A stretch of DNA of 49,654 bases from Minisyncoccota bacterium (GCA_028712595.1 JAQTPS010000001.1:29132-78785), one strand, 5' to 3'. Shown: positions 1 through 9,310, counted from the stretch's first letter. The notes: generated by a model not told the origin, from the sequence alone. Translations and numbers: made by a program.

Positions 1-108
1 GAGGGCAACCGACAAAATAGCAATGATTGAAATAACAATCAAAAGTTCTAGGAGGGTGAAGCCGGCCTCTCGTTCCATCCTCAATTTCGTATTTGTAAAT
101 GAAGTCAT
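1..108 (-). CDS. Type IV prepilin-like protein, N-terminus only (truncated by window start)
   Basis: Minus-strand ATG at 108 encodes MTSFTNTKLRMEREAGFTLLELLIVISIIAILSVAL, the class III prepilin signal/N-terminal helix; identical to the N-terminus of the 289..1050 gene. Confidence 0.85.
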   Translation of the reverse strand, partial: MTSFTNTKLRMEREAGFTLLELLIVISIIAILSVAL

Positions 109-156
109 GTTTTCGTAAAAACTTAGCAAACAATTAATAACTAATAATGCTGGTAT

Positions 157-186
157 ATTATAGCATCTGGTGTTTATGAAGTGCAA
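157..186 (-). promoter_or_regulatory. Putative pilin promoter (copy 1): -35 TTGCAC, 18-bp spacer, extended -10 TGCTATAAT
   Basis: Revcomp of 157..186; TATAAT preceded by TGC. Confidence 0.6.
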
Positions 187-229
187 GGATATCTGTGTGT
201 AAGTCTCTAAAAAGAGGATTACTAATAAA

Positions 230-266
230 AACAGCCCCTCCTTTTTGAAGTGGAGGGGCTGTTTTC
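230..266 (-). terminator. Intrinsic terminator downstream of pilin
   Basis: Inverted repeat acagcccctcc...ggaggggctgt followed by a U-run on the minus strand. Confidence 0.8.
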
Positions 267-288
267 GAAATGAATTCTCAAAATTGAG

Positions 289-1050
289 CTAGAATGCTGC
301 TGCTGTTATTGGCAATAGGTTTAAGCTATTCCCAATTTCATACTTGTCGTCATTGTCTCCACCGTCTTTTGTCATCCTGTTGTCATCGACAGTGTATGCG
401 TTGCTTTCAAGAACTGCGTTAACCTCAAATACAAACCCTGGCTTTCCTGAGCCAACCGTTGAAGAAGTTGCGTTCTGGCATGCATAACGGTATACAAGAT
501 CTGTTTTTGCGGGAGTGGTTGCATTCACTGTGTTTGTGGGGTCAACTGGAAGATTTGAAATTGGGGACCCCGAAGTTAGATTTTTAAATACAATCTTAAT
601 CCAACCGTTTCCATCGATAGCTGCGGTACCAGCCGAGCACCATGCTGCTGCTCCACCGAAGGTAGTTGCCGCATCAGTTCCTGCCGCAGGAGCTGCGCCT
701 GTGCAAGCGACAGATGTGGTACTGTAGGCGATTTTTGCTGTGGAGTTTAAAGCCAATGTTCCTCCTCCAGGCGCAACTGTCAAACAGCTACCAGCGCCAC
801 CTGCTGCTGCAAAGTTGTCCAAACTTGGGGTGGATGTTGAAGTAAGCATCACACCGATGGCGGTTTTGAGAGTTTTTAGATCCGCAATGCGTCGCGCATC
901 ACGAGACTTTTTGAGAGCCTCTGCTGGGTTAAGCAAGAACACGAGGGCAACCGACAAAATAGCAATGATTGAAATAACAATCAAAAGTTCTAGGAGGGTG
1001 AAGCCGGCCTCTCGTTCCATCCTCAATTTCGTATTTGTAAATGAAGTCAT
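289..1050 (-). CDS. Type IV pilin-like protein (prepilin N-terminal methylation motif)
   Basis: GFTLLELLIVISIIAILSVALV motif; start reassigned from 1203 to ATG at 1050 (MTSFTNTK...). Confidence 0.88.
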   Translation of the reverse strand: MTSFTNTKLRMEREAGFTLLELLIVISIIAILSVALVFLLNPAEALKKSRDARRIADLKTLKTAIGVMLTSTSTPSLDNFAAAGGAGSCLTVAPGGGTLALNSTAKIAYSTTSVACTGAAPAAGTDAATTFGGAAAWCSAGTAAIDGNGWIKIVFKNLTSGSPISNLPVDPTNTVNATTPAKTDLVYRYACQNATSSTVGSGKPGFVFEVNAVLESNAYTVDDNRMTKDGGDNDDKYEIGNSLNLLPITAAAF

Positions 1051-1132
1051 GTTTTCGTAAAAACTTAGCAAACAATTAATAACTAATAATGCTGGTATAT
1101 TATAGCATCTGGTGTTTATGAAGTGCAAGGAT
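943..1132. repeat. Copy 2 of exact 190-bp direct repeat
   Basis: Identical to 1..190; covers pilin promoter, leader and N-terminal coding part. Confidence 0.95.
1099..1128 (-). promoter_or_regulatory. Putative pilin promoter (copy 2), identical to copy 1
   Basis: Same sequence within the repeated block. Confidence 0.6.
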
Positions 1133-1228
1133 GATTGTGTATAACTACCTGTGTATAACTTCTGAAGTATTGATGGGGTATTTTGTGGATGTCGCTCTGT
1201 CAATCTTAAATCGTTTTATCCTTGTCTT

Positions 1229-1615
1229 TTATGGTTGCGCCATTCCAATGTACGCTTTCATCTTTGCTATAACAGTTTGTATTGGAGAATCTACTTTTAC
1301 TAAGTATTCTCTTGCGCCGAGGGCAATGGCTCGGTCCTGGTCAACCTTTTGTCCGAGATTGGAGAGCATAATAACGGGAATCTTTGAGAGTTCGGGCTTT
1401 TTCTTTAATTGTTCCAACACCCAGAAGCCGTCTTTTTTTGGGAGCATAACATCCAAGACAACAAGGTCTGGGCGTTCTTCAATAATTTTTGCTAGAGCTT
1501 CTTCCCCATCTAGGGCAATTAAGACCAAAACACCGTCGTTGGCAAGCTTTATTTTGTAGATTTTGGAGATATGCTCATCGTCCTCTACAATCAATATTTT
1601 TTTCTGCTTTTCCAT
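1229..1615 (-). CDS. Single-domain response regulator (CheY-like receiver)
   Basis: ILIVEDDEH, LVVLDVMLPKKDGFWVLEQL, LVKVD signature; no output domain. Confidence 0.88.
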   Translation of the reverse strand: MEKQKKILIVEDDEHISKIYKIKLANDGVLVLIALDGEEALAKIIEERPDLVVLDVMLPKKDGFWVLEQLKKKPELSKIPVIMLSNLGQKVDQDRAIALGAREYLVKVDSPIQTVIAKMKAYIGMAQP

Positions 1616-1685
1616 AATATTTTTAAGAAAAATCCGTTCCTGGCCTCCCTTGCAAGCGAAGAGTGGGGATAAGGTGTTTTAAATC

Positions 1686-2081
1686 TTAACTCACATTTTT
1701 CTCGCCTTCTTTTACATAATAAAGTACCTTATCAACTAATGTATTTAAATCATAATCCACCTTTACCAGATACTCTTTTGCGCCAAGCGCAAAAGCTTTT
1801 TCTTTGTGAGCTTCTTGCCCCAAATTGGAAAGCACGATAACGGGAATTTTGGAAAAATCGGGGTTTCTCTTTAACTGTTCTAGCACCCAAAAGCCGTCTC
1901 TCTTAGGAAGCATCAAGTCTAGAATAATAACATCGGGCCTGTTAGCGGTTATTATCTCCAAAGCTTCACCACCGTCACGCGCAAATAACGTCAGAAAACC
2001 TAACTTCTGAAGCTTTATATTATATGCACGGGAGTGGTGCTCGTCGTCCTCCACAATTAGTATCTTTTTTTGTTCGACCAT
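1686..2081 (-). CDS. Single-domain response regulator (CheY-like receiver), paralog of the neighbouring receiver
   Basis: KKILIVEDDEHHSRAYNIKL..LDLMLPKRDGFWVLEQL..YLVKVD; internal start at MVEQKKIL. Confidence 0.86.
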   Translation of the reverse strand: MVEQKKILIVEDDEHHSRAYNIKLQKLGFLTLFARDGGEALEIITANRPDVIILDLMLPKRDGFWVLEQLKRNPDFSKIPVIVLSNLGQEAHKEKAFALGAKEYLVKVDYDLNTLVDKVLYYVKEGEKNVS

Positions 2082-2123
2082 ATCAGCACAATTATAGCAT
2101 AAAAAGCCTTTGTCAAACAATCT

Positions 2124-4604
2124 TTAGGAGGACCCTTTCGTTTCCGTGTTGTTATCCATAGAAGTAGCTATTTTCGAAGTAGTGGGTATTGTGAAGAAAA
2201 AAGTAGTTCCTTTGCCTTCTGGACTTTCAAACCATATCTTTCCTCCCCATGCAGTAATGAGATCTTTCACCAGGGCGAGGCCAAGACCCGATCCATCTGG
2301 TGTTTTTGTAATTGCGTTATCTGCTCTGAAGAATTTTGAAAAGATGTGCGCTCGTTGGTTCTCGGGAATTCCAATACCGTTATCGCTGACTGAATAGAGA
2401 ACTTCGGGTTTTCCCTCGCTTCGTTTCCATGATGCTTCAATTATTCCGTTTTCGTTCGTATAGCGGATAGCGTTTGATAACAAATTCAATATAACCTGTC
2501 GTAGACCAATGGCGTCAAGCCACACAACAATTGGCTCCCCTTCCGGCGGAAGGGTTTTTAAAATTAATTTTCTCGCGCTGGCTTGCGGCGCAAGTTCTTT
2601 GGAAATTTGCTCTGTGAACAAATTAAGGTTTATGGCTTCTTTTTCAGATTTAATTTTCCCGCTCTCAATGCGAGATATACCAAGAAGAAGGTCTATGGTC
2701 TGGTAGAGCCGTTCCGCTCCATCGTGGATTTCATTCAAAAAATCGCGTTGAGTTAAGTTGAGTGCCTCTGTGTTGTCAGAAAGGAGCATCTCTGAATACC
2801 AGCGTATCGTGGTAAGTGGCGTACGAAGCTGATGGGAAGCAATTGAGATGAATCCGGACTTCGCTTCGTCAAGCTCGCGATCTTCCGACACATCGCGGAC
2901 TACAATCACCGCGCCAGATGGTCCCTTTCCCAGTGGCGCCATTGAAAATACTATTGGGAGCTTGAATTGGCGTTTTTCGGTTGTGATAGAGAGTTCATCT
3001 TCGAGGTGAGTAACTACTACGGACTTTGCCAGAAGTACTTCTTTGGTCGGCCATTCTTCGTCTAAGGTTTCCTGCATTTTTTTCCTCTTAAGCTTAACAA
3101 CTTCACGAAGATCTTTGCCAAGAAGTTCATTCGAAGAAAGACAGAGCATTTCTTCCGCTTTTGGATTTACAAGCACAATCTTGTACTCCGAATCAATAAT
3201 AATGAGTCCATCTCCAATGGATGCAATGATTGTCTCGAGGCGCGCGCTTTGAATCTGGAGTTGTTCCTTCGCCTTCCAAGAGTTTTCAAGGAGGTTCTGA
3301 GTTGCTCGACTTGTTTGCTCAAGGAATTTTTCTTGCTTTCTGTGCTCCTCTATATCAGCCTCAAGTTGAGTTTTCTTTTCAGAAAGTTCTTTACTAACCT
3401 GGCGAAGTGTTCGTTCTGTCCACATTGTATTGTCGAGCATGTTATTGAAAACTCGAGCAAGGTAACTAATCTCATCTTTGCCGACAGAGGATGTCCGTGC
3501 CTTTATGTCTCCTTCCGCTACCTTTTTTGCTGTTTCAATTATATTGGCGAGGCGATCCAAGGGGCTGCGAACTGCAAGGAAAATTATTAGCAGGGACTCA
3601 AGAAAAATTGTGATGATTATTATTATTGAAGTGCGCACCATATCGTCATAGATTGAGTATGCTTCTTTTGTTTCTATCTCGGTGAGAATCACGACTCCAT
3701 CGCCTGCGAGGCATACTGACGCTCCGGCGACAAGGGTGCCTTTATAGTCCGAGTATTCTCCATCCACATCCCTGTTGCTTCGGAAACATTCTCCGGTTGG
3801 CTTTGGTATTACTTTTTGATTTTCAAAGAAACCCTTTTTAACAAAACGAGTTGGTGTGATTATAAACCCGTCTTTGTTCATAAAATATATTTCCGATGTA
3901 TTGAACATGGAAATAAACCCTCCGTTGAAGGTGCCGTTACGGCCCTTCAATGTGCCACGAAAAATGTTGACGAGATCCGAGAGTGAATTAGAATTAACCA
4001 CAAAAACGACCGGGAGGGGCACTGGTTTACCTTTCGAATCCAGTATGTTTGAAAAGAGTCGCGCTGTGGTACGAAATATTGGGTCTGAATCTTGACCATT
4101 TTCAAAAATAAATGGGTCGGTAATTGCTTCCTGGAAATCACCTTTTAGGATTTTTGGGAAAGAATCTGTGTCGGAAAGAGTTTCGCCCTTTTTTTCATTA
4201 TCGCCAACCCTATCCGAACTGCTAGATGCTAGTATGACACCCTCTGGGTCAACGAGATCAATAGAAAGAATTGTATTATCATATTTTATTTTCTCTTGGT
4301 TCACATAAACCATGAACTCATCAATAAGCGCTTTATGACTTTTAAGTGAGAGTTTTGGGTCTACGATTTTGCTTGCGAGATCTCTTGTGTATTTGTCCGA
4401 AGTCCAGTCAGCAATTCGTGCATTAAGCTTCTGAATAAATTCAAGGTATGCTCTCTCATTTTTGTACGCTGTAATGCGTAAGTTTGTAATAAGCTGTTTT
4501 TCAAAACTTGCGTGCACATGGTACGTAAGATACACAACTATAAGTGTTGCAAGAAAAATAATGAGAGTACCAAAAAATAAAATAGCTTTTGTGCGAATTT
4601 TCAT
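2124..4604 (-). CDS. Membrane sensor histidine kinase (Cache-like sensor, HAMP, PAS, HisKA, HATPase_c)
   Basis: SIASHQLRTPLTTIRW H-box, NLLSNAIRYT N-box, DNGIGIP, GSGLGLALVKDL; N-terminal TM helix. Confidence 0.93.
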   Translation of the reverse strand: MKIRTKAILFFGTLIIFLATLIVVYLTYHVHASFEKQLITNLRITAYKNERAYLEFIQKLNARIADWTSDKYTRDLASKIVDPKLSLKSHKALIDEFMVYVNQEKIKYDNTILSIDLVDPEGVILASSSSDRVGDNEKKGETLSDTDSFPKILKGDFQEAITDPFIFENGQDSDPIFRTTARLFSNILDSKGKPVPLPVVFVVNSNSLSDLVNIFRGTLKGRNGTFNGGFISMFNTSEIYFMNKDGFIITPTRFVKKGFFENQKVIPKPTGECFRSNRDVDGEYSDYKGTLVAGASVCLAGDGVVILTEIETKEAYSIYDDMVRTSIIIIITIFLESLLIIFLAVRSPLDRLANIIETAKKVAEGDIKARTSSVGKDEISYLARVFNNMLDNTMWTERTLRQVSKELSEKKTQLEADIEEHRKQEKFLEQTSRATQNLLENSWKAKEQLQIQSARLETIIASIGDGLIIIDSEYKIVLVNPKAEEMLCLSSNELLGKDLREVVKLKRKKMQETLDEEWPTKEVLLAKSVVVTHLEDELSITTEKRQFKLPIVFSMAPLGKGPSGAVIVVRDVSEDRELDEAKSGFISIASHQLRTPLTTIRWYSEMLLSDNTEALNLTQRDFLNEIHDGAERLYQTIDLLLGISRIESGKIKSEKEAINLNLFTEQISKELAPQASARKLILKTLPPEGEPIVVWLDAIGLRQVILNLLSNAIRYTNENGIIEASWKRSEGKPEVLYSVSDNGIGIPENQRAHIFSKFFRADNAITKTPDGSGLGLALVKDLITAWGGKIWFESPEGKGTTFFFTIPTTSKIATSMDNNTETKGSS

Positions 4605-4788
4605 GCAGGGTGTACAAAAAGTATATGTTTATATGCAATATCTTTAGTTATTCGGAAGTTAAGTTGCATTTTCTCAACTAAATTTATTTAAGTATAGCAT
4701 GCAAATAAAAAACTTGGTATACTATAATGACAGGAAACATTATGCAGTGTATTTTGAAATTCTTAACAGTTCCTGTTTCCCTCCCCAA

Positions 4789-6222
4789 ATGAATATTCTT
4801 AATCTCTTAACAAAAGAAAAGCGCGTTGCTGGAGTCGAGGTCAGCGACGCAGTTGTTCGCATAGCATTTTTACGAGAGCGCAAGAACAAACGTTTAAAAA
4901 AAACGGACATAGAGCTTGTCCTTGTTGAAGAACCCATCAACGACGATATCATCATGGAGGGTCAGGTTGCCGACCCAGGGCTTTTAAGCAAGAGTCTCAA
5001 GTCTATTTGGAATAAGGCCCACATTGAGGCCGATTATGCCATTGTGTCAATTCCAGGAGACACAACATACTCTCGTATTTTCTCGTTTCCTAAAAGCGTT
5101 GCGGGCCAACGACTCACTGAAGCTATGAAGCTTGCAGTTAGTTATCAACTTCCCATGAAGATAGAGTCTACCTATCTCGACTGGGAACAGATACCAAGCA
5201 CGCGCTCATCAAATCAAATCATATTATCCACAATCCCAAAAAAAATTGCTGAAAGTTATATCGACGCTCTCGATGTGGCTGGGATAAAAACGCTTGCCCT
5301 CGAAACACATCTCTCAAGCATCGCGCGAGCAATAAAATTAAAACCTGGACAGGCGACTATTTTTACAAAAAAAACTCCTGACACAACGACTGTATTTATC
5401 CTGAAGGATGGCATATTGAGATTCTCGCGCATGCTTCCAAACAGGGTTGTCTCGGAAAAGGAACTTGCAGAAGAAATTCGCCGTATTAAAACCGCTTTTG
5501 AGGCGGAGGGTGAAGAAAATGCGGTGGAGGAATCCCTTGAAAATATGCCTGTATGCGATGACTACGCAAATTATCCAGAGTTGATGAAACAAGAGGGGGA
5601 AAAATCAAGATGGTTTCCTGCTTTGGGGGCGGTCATTCGCGGTCAAATTGAAGAAGGTCAAGATAATATTATATCTCTCCTTCCTGTGGGTACAGAGGAA
5701 GCATACACCTACCAAAAAGCTGCAGCATTTATGGGTCTTGTGCGAAATTTGACTATTGGCGTATCAGTATTTTTTATGATTGCATTTCTTGGATTTCATC
5801 TTTTTGTGGTTTCTTTGGCAGAGAGCTCTGCAAAGGCCAGCGCAACTCTTTCCGAGACCTCCCCGCTCGGAGAATTGACAGAAAAAGAGAATCTGATAAC
5901 ACACACGAATGATTTAAGCGAAACAGCCCAAAACATACTCTCTACCACGCCGATGTGGAGTACTGTGTTAACAGAAGTTACAAATCGAACTGTTGACGGT
6001 ATAACTATTTCACGCTTTGTTGCGTCGTCAATTAATGGGAAAATTGACTTGACGGGCATAGCAAGAGACCGTTTGGCTATTAATCAATTCAAAAAATCAC
6101 TTCAAGAATCCGCAATGTTCACTGGTGTCGATCTTCCAATTACAAACTTGGAGCAAAAAGGAAATGTCCCGTTCACCGTTTCGTTCAGCTTAAGTGACCC
6201 AAGTACGATATACTATAAATAA
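4789..6222 (+). CDS. PilM-PilN fusion-like type IV pilus inner-membrane assembly protein
   Basis: N-terminal actin-like PilM features (VAGVEVSDAVVRIAFL, ADYAIVSIPGDTTYSRIFSFP), then TM NLTIGVSVFFMIAFLGFHLFVV and PilN-like region; start moved to ATG 4789. Confidence 0.75.
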   Translation: MNILNLLTKEKRVAGVEVSDAVVRIAFLRERKNKRLKKTDIELVLVEEPINDDIIMEGQVADPGLLSKSLKSIWNKAHIEADYAIVSIPGDTTYSRIFSFPKSVAGQRLTEAMKLAVSYQLPMKIESTYLDWEQIPSTRSSNQIILSTIPKKIAESYIDALDVAGIKTLALETHLSSIARAIKLKPGQATIFTKKTPDTTTVFILKDGILRFSRMLPNRVVSEKELAEEIRRIKTAFEAEGEENAVEESLENMPVCDDYANYPELMKQEGEKSRWFPALGAVIRGQIEEGQDNIISLLPVGTEEAYTYQKAAAFMGLVRNLTIGVSVFFMIAFLGFHLFVVSLAESSAKASATLSETSPLGELTEKENLITHTNDLSETAQNILSTTPMWSTVLTEVTNRTVDGITISRFVASSINGKIDLTGIARDRLAINQFKKSLQESAMFTGVDLPITNLEQKGNVPFTVSFSLSDPSTIYYK

Positions 6223-6223
6223 T

Positions 6224-6784
6224 ATGTTTACCAATAAAAATCTTATTAAACTCGCTTTGCGCCACACCCTGGTAGCGTTTGGAGCTGTTATAGTTTCGGT
6301 CGCTACAATTTGGTTTCTTGTGGGGAAAATAGATTCAACAGCAAGTAGCATAATTAAAAATCGCCAAATAGCTAGCAACTTTGACCAGCAAACCGAGCTT
6401 CTTTCAAAATTAAAGCAGAATGCAGCGATAATAGGCAAAAACGATGTACTAATAGAGAACGCCTTTCTAAGTTCGGATAATATTTTGGATTTTATAAGCG
6501 GTCTAGATGGTATAGCGACAAAAAACAAAATTATTCAGACTTTTTCGTTTGACAGCCCAGCGCCTTCTCCTGTCAGTTCTTCTTTCCCTCTCTCTTCCAT
6601 TAGCTACACTACAAAAATGATAACAGACGTATCTACTTTTAAAAGTTATTTGTCGGACTTTGAGAAGCTTCCTTATTTCTCAAAGGTTGACAGCATCCTT
6701 ATGTCCTCGCAGGATAAAAATGGCTGGGAGCATAGCACGGCAATTTCTTTTGGCGCAACATTATTTACAAAGACAGTACAATAA
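6224..6784 (+). CDS. PilO-like pilus assembly protein
   Basis: Short cytoplasmic N-terminus, TM, coiled-coil then soluble domain; directly follows the PilMN-like gene. Confidence 0.55.
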   Translation: MFTNKNLIKLALRHTLVAFGAVIVSVATIWFLVGKIDSTASSIIKNRQIASNFDQQTELLSKLKQNAAIIGKNDVLIENAFLSSDNILDFISGLDGIATKNKIIQTFSFDSPAPSPVSSSFPLSSISYTTKMITDVSTFKSYLSDFEKLPYFSKVDSILMSSQDKNGWEHSTAISFGATLFTKTVQ

Positions 6785-6788
6785 TATT

Positions 6789-7139
6789 ATGGAAACTAAA
6801 GATAATAAAACTAAAGATAATAAATTTACCGCAACATTAAAAAAGATGAAGCCACGGGATTTTATTTATCCAGGAATATTTCTTTTGTTTTCCCTTGGTG
6901 TCTTGGTGACATTCTTCCTTACAACGCAGTTCATTTCAAAAACAATAAACAAAGTTTTTTATGTGGAAAATATCCAAGAGCCTGCTGGTCTTAATGTTCA
7001 AGCGTATAAACTAACCGCTAAAAAATTACATCTCAAAATAAACGAGCCTGGAAATACTGTTGTGAATACGGAGACCGTTTCTTCGCCTGCTGAAACAACA
7101 GCAACATCTACCGCTACTGATAAAACAGTGGTTAGGTAA
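6789..7139 (+). CDS. Hypothetical single-pass membrane protein, pilus cluster associated
   Basis: ATG at 6789, TM FIYPGIFLLFSLGVLVTFFLTT, Thr/Ala-rich tail; position after PilO-like gene. Confidence 0.6.
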   Translation: METKDNKTKDNKFTATLKKMKPRDFIYPGIFLLFSLGVLVTFFLTTQFISKTINKVFYVENIQEPAGLNVQAYKLTAKKLHLKINEPGNTVVNTETVSSPAETTATSTATDKTVVR

Positions 7140-7146
7140 AAAGAAT

Positions 7147-7947
7147 TTATCGTTTTGGATTTATTGCAAGACTCAAAATAAAAATAATGAGGGCTACAGC
7201 AACAATGGCTCCGCCCGAAGCTATGTCGAAATAGTAGGATGAAAATAGACCAACAATAACGGAAATAAGCGAAAATATAATTGAGATAAAAAGTGTAGTT
7301 CGAAATCCTTTTCCGTATTGCATTCCAGAAATGACCGGTATAACCATGAGCGCCCCTATAAGTAGAACTCCGACAATCCTTATTGACAAAGAAACTGCGA
7401 GCGCCGCCAGCACTACAATCACCAAATTGAGTCGACGAACTGGAACTCCGCTTGCCTGCGCCACTTCTTCGTCGAAAGACACAAGGAAAAGTTCCTTATA
7501 GAGAAAGAATATATTCAAAAAAACAATGAGAGCCAAGGAAAGAACGATCCAAACATCACTTGGGGAAACCGTAGAAATACTCCCAAAGAGATAACTAAAC
7601 AAGCTCGAATTGAACCCTTTAGCAATAGAGATAATAACGACTGCGACGGCAAGGGAGCCAGATAAAAAGAGAGCAAGCACTGATTCACCAAATATTCGCT
7701 TTGAACCTCGAAGGCTCTCCATACCAACTCCGGCACAAACAGAAAGAGCAATGGCGGAAAAAATTGGATTGAAGGAGAACAAAAGCCCCACAGCGACTCC
7801 AGCAAGCGAAACGTGCGCTAGTGTATCTGCCATAAGCGAGTATCTCCTAACTACGAGGAACATTCCTATCATTGGTGCAACTACGCCAATTGTGATACCG
7901 GCTTCAAACGCTCGCACCATAAAATCGTATTGAAAAATTTCAAACAT
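7147..7947 (-). CDS. Metal ABC transporter permease (ZnuB/MntB family)
   Basis: Multi-TM; GITIGVVAPMIGMFLVVRRYSLMADTLAHVSLAGVAVG typical of the ABC-3 family. Confidence 0.88.
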   Translation of the reverse strand: MFEIFQYDFMVRAFEAGITIGVVAPMIGMFLVVRRYSLMADTLAHVSLAGVAVGLLFSFNPIFSAIALSVCAGVGMESLRGSKRIFGESVLALFLSGSLAVAVVIISIAKGFNSSLFSYLFGSISTVSPSDVWIVLSLALIVFLNIFFLYKELFLVSFDEEVAQASGVPVRRLNLVIVVLAALAVSLSIRIVGVLLIGALMVIPVISGMQYGKGFRTTLFISIIFSLISVIVGLFSSYYFDIASGGAIVAVALIIFILSLAINPKR

Positions 7948-8698
7948 GTTGATGTTTTATTTTAGCAACATTTTCACCATAAAGCTCTTTCAAGACACTT
8001 TCACTCAAAAGGTCTTCTGGGAAACCGTGGCATACGAGGTTGTGATTTAGGCAAAGCACTGTTTTCACTTCCTTTGAAATCACGCCAACATCGTGGGACA
8101 CAAAAATAATTGTGAGGTTGTGCTTTCGGTTGAGAGACGTGAGAAATTCATAAAAAGTTTTTTGAGCTCCGATATCAATACCAACTGTTGGCTCATCCAA
8201 AATGAGAATTTCGGGCTCGCTGGCAAGAGCGCGAGCAATGAAAACACGCTGACGCTCGCCACCAGACAATTTCCCAACCAATGTATTTCTGTGCTCCGTA
8301 ACTCCGGCTACCTCCATTGCTTTTAGGACGGCGTCGTTGTCCTTTCTAGAAAAGCTCTGGAAAAATCCCAGACGGGCAACACGACCGCTCCTAACCACCT
8401 CAAACACTGTCGCTGGAAATCCAAGCTCGGATTGTGTGGAATGTTGTGGTACGTAGCTAATACGATACCTCTCCTTAAAGTCGTGACTTTCTTTGCCAAA
8501 AAGTTGCACTGACCCCATTGTTGGATGAAGGAGCCCTAAAATGATGCGAATCAATGTTGTTTTTCCTCCACCATTTGGTCCTATAATGCCCAGGTACTCG
8601 CCTCTGCGTACGGTGAATGTGAGATTTTCGATAACATTAACTTTGTCGTATTTAAAACTAACGTTGTTTAGCTCAATGTAGGTTTCCGCCAATTGCAT
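7940..8698 (-). CDS. Metal ABC transporter ATP-binding protein (ZnuC/MntA family)
   Basis: GPNGGGKTTLIRIILG Walker A, LSGGERQRVFIARAL signature, ILILDEPTVGID Walker B; 8-bp overlap with permease. Confidence 0.9.
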   Translation of the reverse strand: MQLAETYIELNNVSFKYDKVNVIENLTFTVRRGEYLGIIGPNGGGKTTLIRIILGLLHPTMGSVQLFGKESHDFKERYRISYVPQHSTQSELGFPATVFEVVRSGRVARLGFFQSFSRKDNDAVLKAMEVAGVTEHRNTLVGKLSGGERQRVFIARALASEPEILILDEPTVGIDIGAQKTFYEFLTSLNRKHNLTIIFVSHDVGVISKEVKTVLCLNHNLVCHGFPEDLLSESVLKELYGENVAKIKHQHV

Positions 8699-8725
8699 AA
8701 TTTCCTATTGTACCACAAAAAATTT

Positions 8726-9310
8726 TTAGAGGGAATTTTCTATTACTTCTAGAAGTTCTTCGCGACCAACCTTTGTATGAGCCGAGTATGGAATGATCGG
8801 CAAGGCAAGCGCCGATTCAATTACCTTAAGATTGTGAGATTTCTCCGTTTGATTCAAGCGATCCATTTTATTCCCCATTATCACAAACGGAAGATTTTCT
8901 GCGCGAAGGATATCCACCATTTCTTTGTCATAGGGCATTGGCTTTACACTCGCGTCTACAATAAGCACCACCAATTTGGGTCTTACCTCCCTTCCACCTA
9001 AATACCAGAGAATAAGCTTGCGCAGTTTCTCAGCTCCTTTGACCGCCATTCTGGCAAATCCATATCCAGGCAAATCTACAAAATAACAATTGTGATTTAT
9101 TAAAAAGAAGTTTATTTCTTTAGTCTTGCCGGGAGTCCTACTTGATTTTACAAGATTTTTACGTAAAACAAGCGAGTTTATTACGCTTGATTTTCCGACG
9201 TTGGAACGCCCAACAAAAGCAATTTGTGGAATATTATCACTTAAGATCGGATCACTCCCTATTATACCTTTTACAAATTCCGCGCTTTTAATTTCCATTT
9301 GTCTATTCAA
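8726..9310 (-). CDS. engB: Ribosome biogenesis GTP-binding protein YihA/YsxC/EngB
   Basis: FVGRSNVGKSSVINSL, TPGKTKEINFF, VDLPGYGFA, MGNKMDRLN. Confidence 0.93.
   Translation of the reverse strand: MNRQMEIKSAEFVKGIIGSDPILSDNIPQIAFVGRSNVGKSSVINSLVLRKNLVKSSRTPGKTKEINFFLINHNCYFVDLPGYGFARMAVKGAEKLRKLILWYLGGREVRPKLVVLIVDASVKPMPYDKEMVDILRAENLPFVIMGNKMDRLNQTEKSHNLKVIESALALPIIPYSAHTKVGREELLEVIENSL

Larger units (their letters stand above)
1..190. repeat. Copy 1 of exact 190-bp direct repeat (second copy 943..1132)
   Basis: By eye 1..190 is identical to 943..1132; sequences diverge immediately after '...gtgcaaggat'. Confidence 0.95.

Noticed and set aside
515-1060. Plus-strand ORFs 515..727 and 740..1060
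   Set aside because: Antisense to the pilin gene; no recognisable domains; low-complexity Ala/Pro translation mirrors the pilin sequence.
7139-7147. Convergent gene pair with a 7-bp gap and no visible terminator
   Set aside because: Compact genomes commonly allow this; nothing in the sequence suggests a special mechanism.
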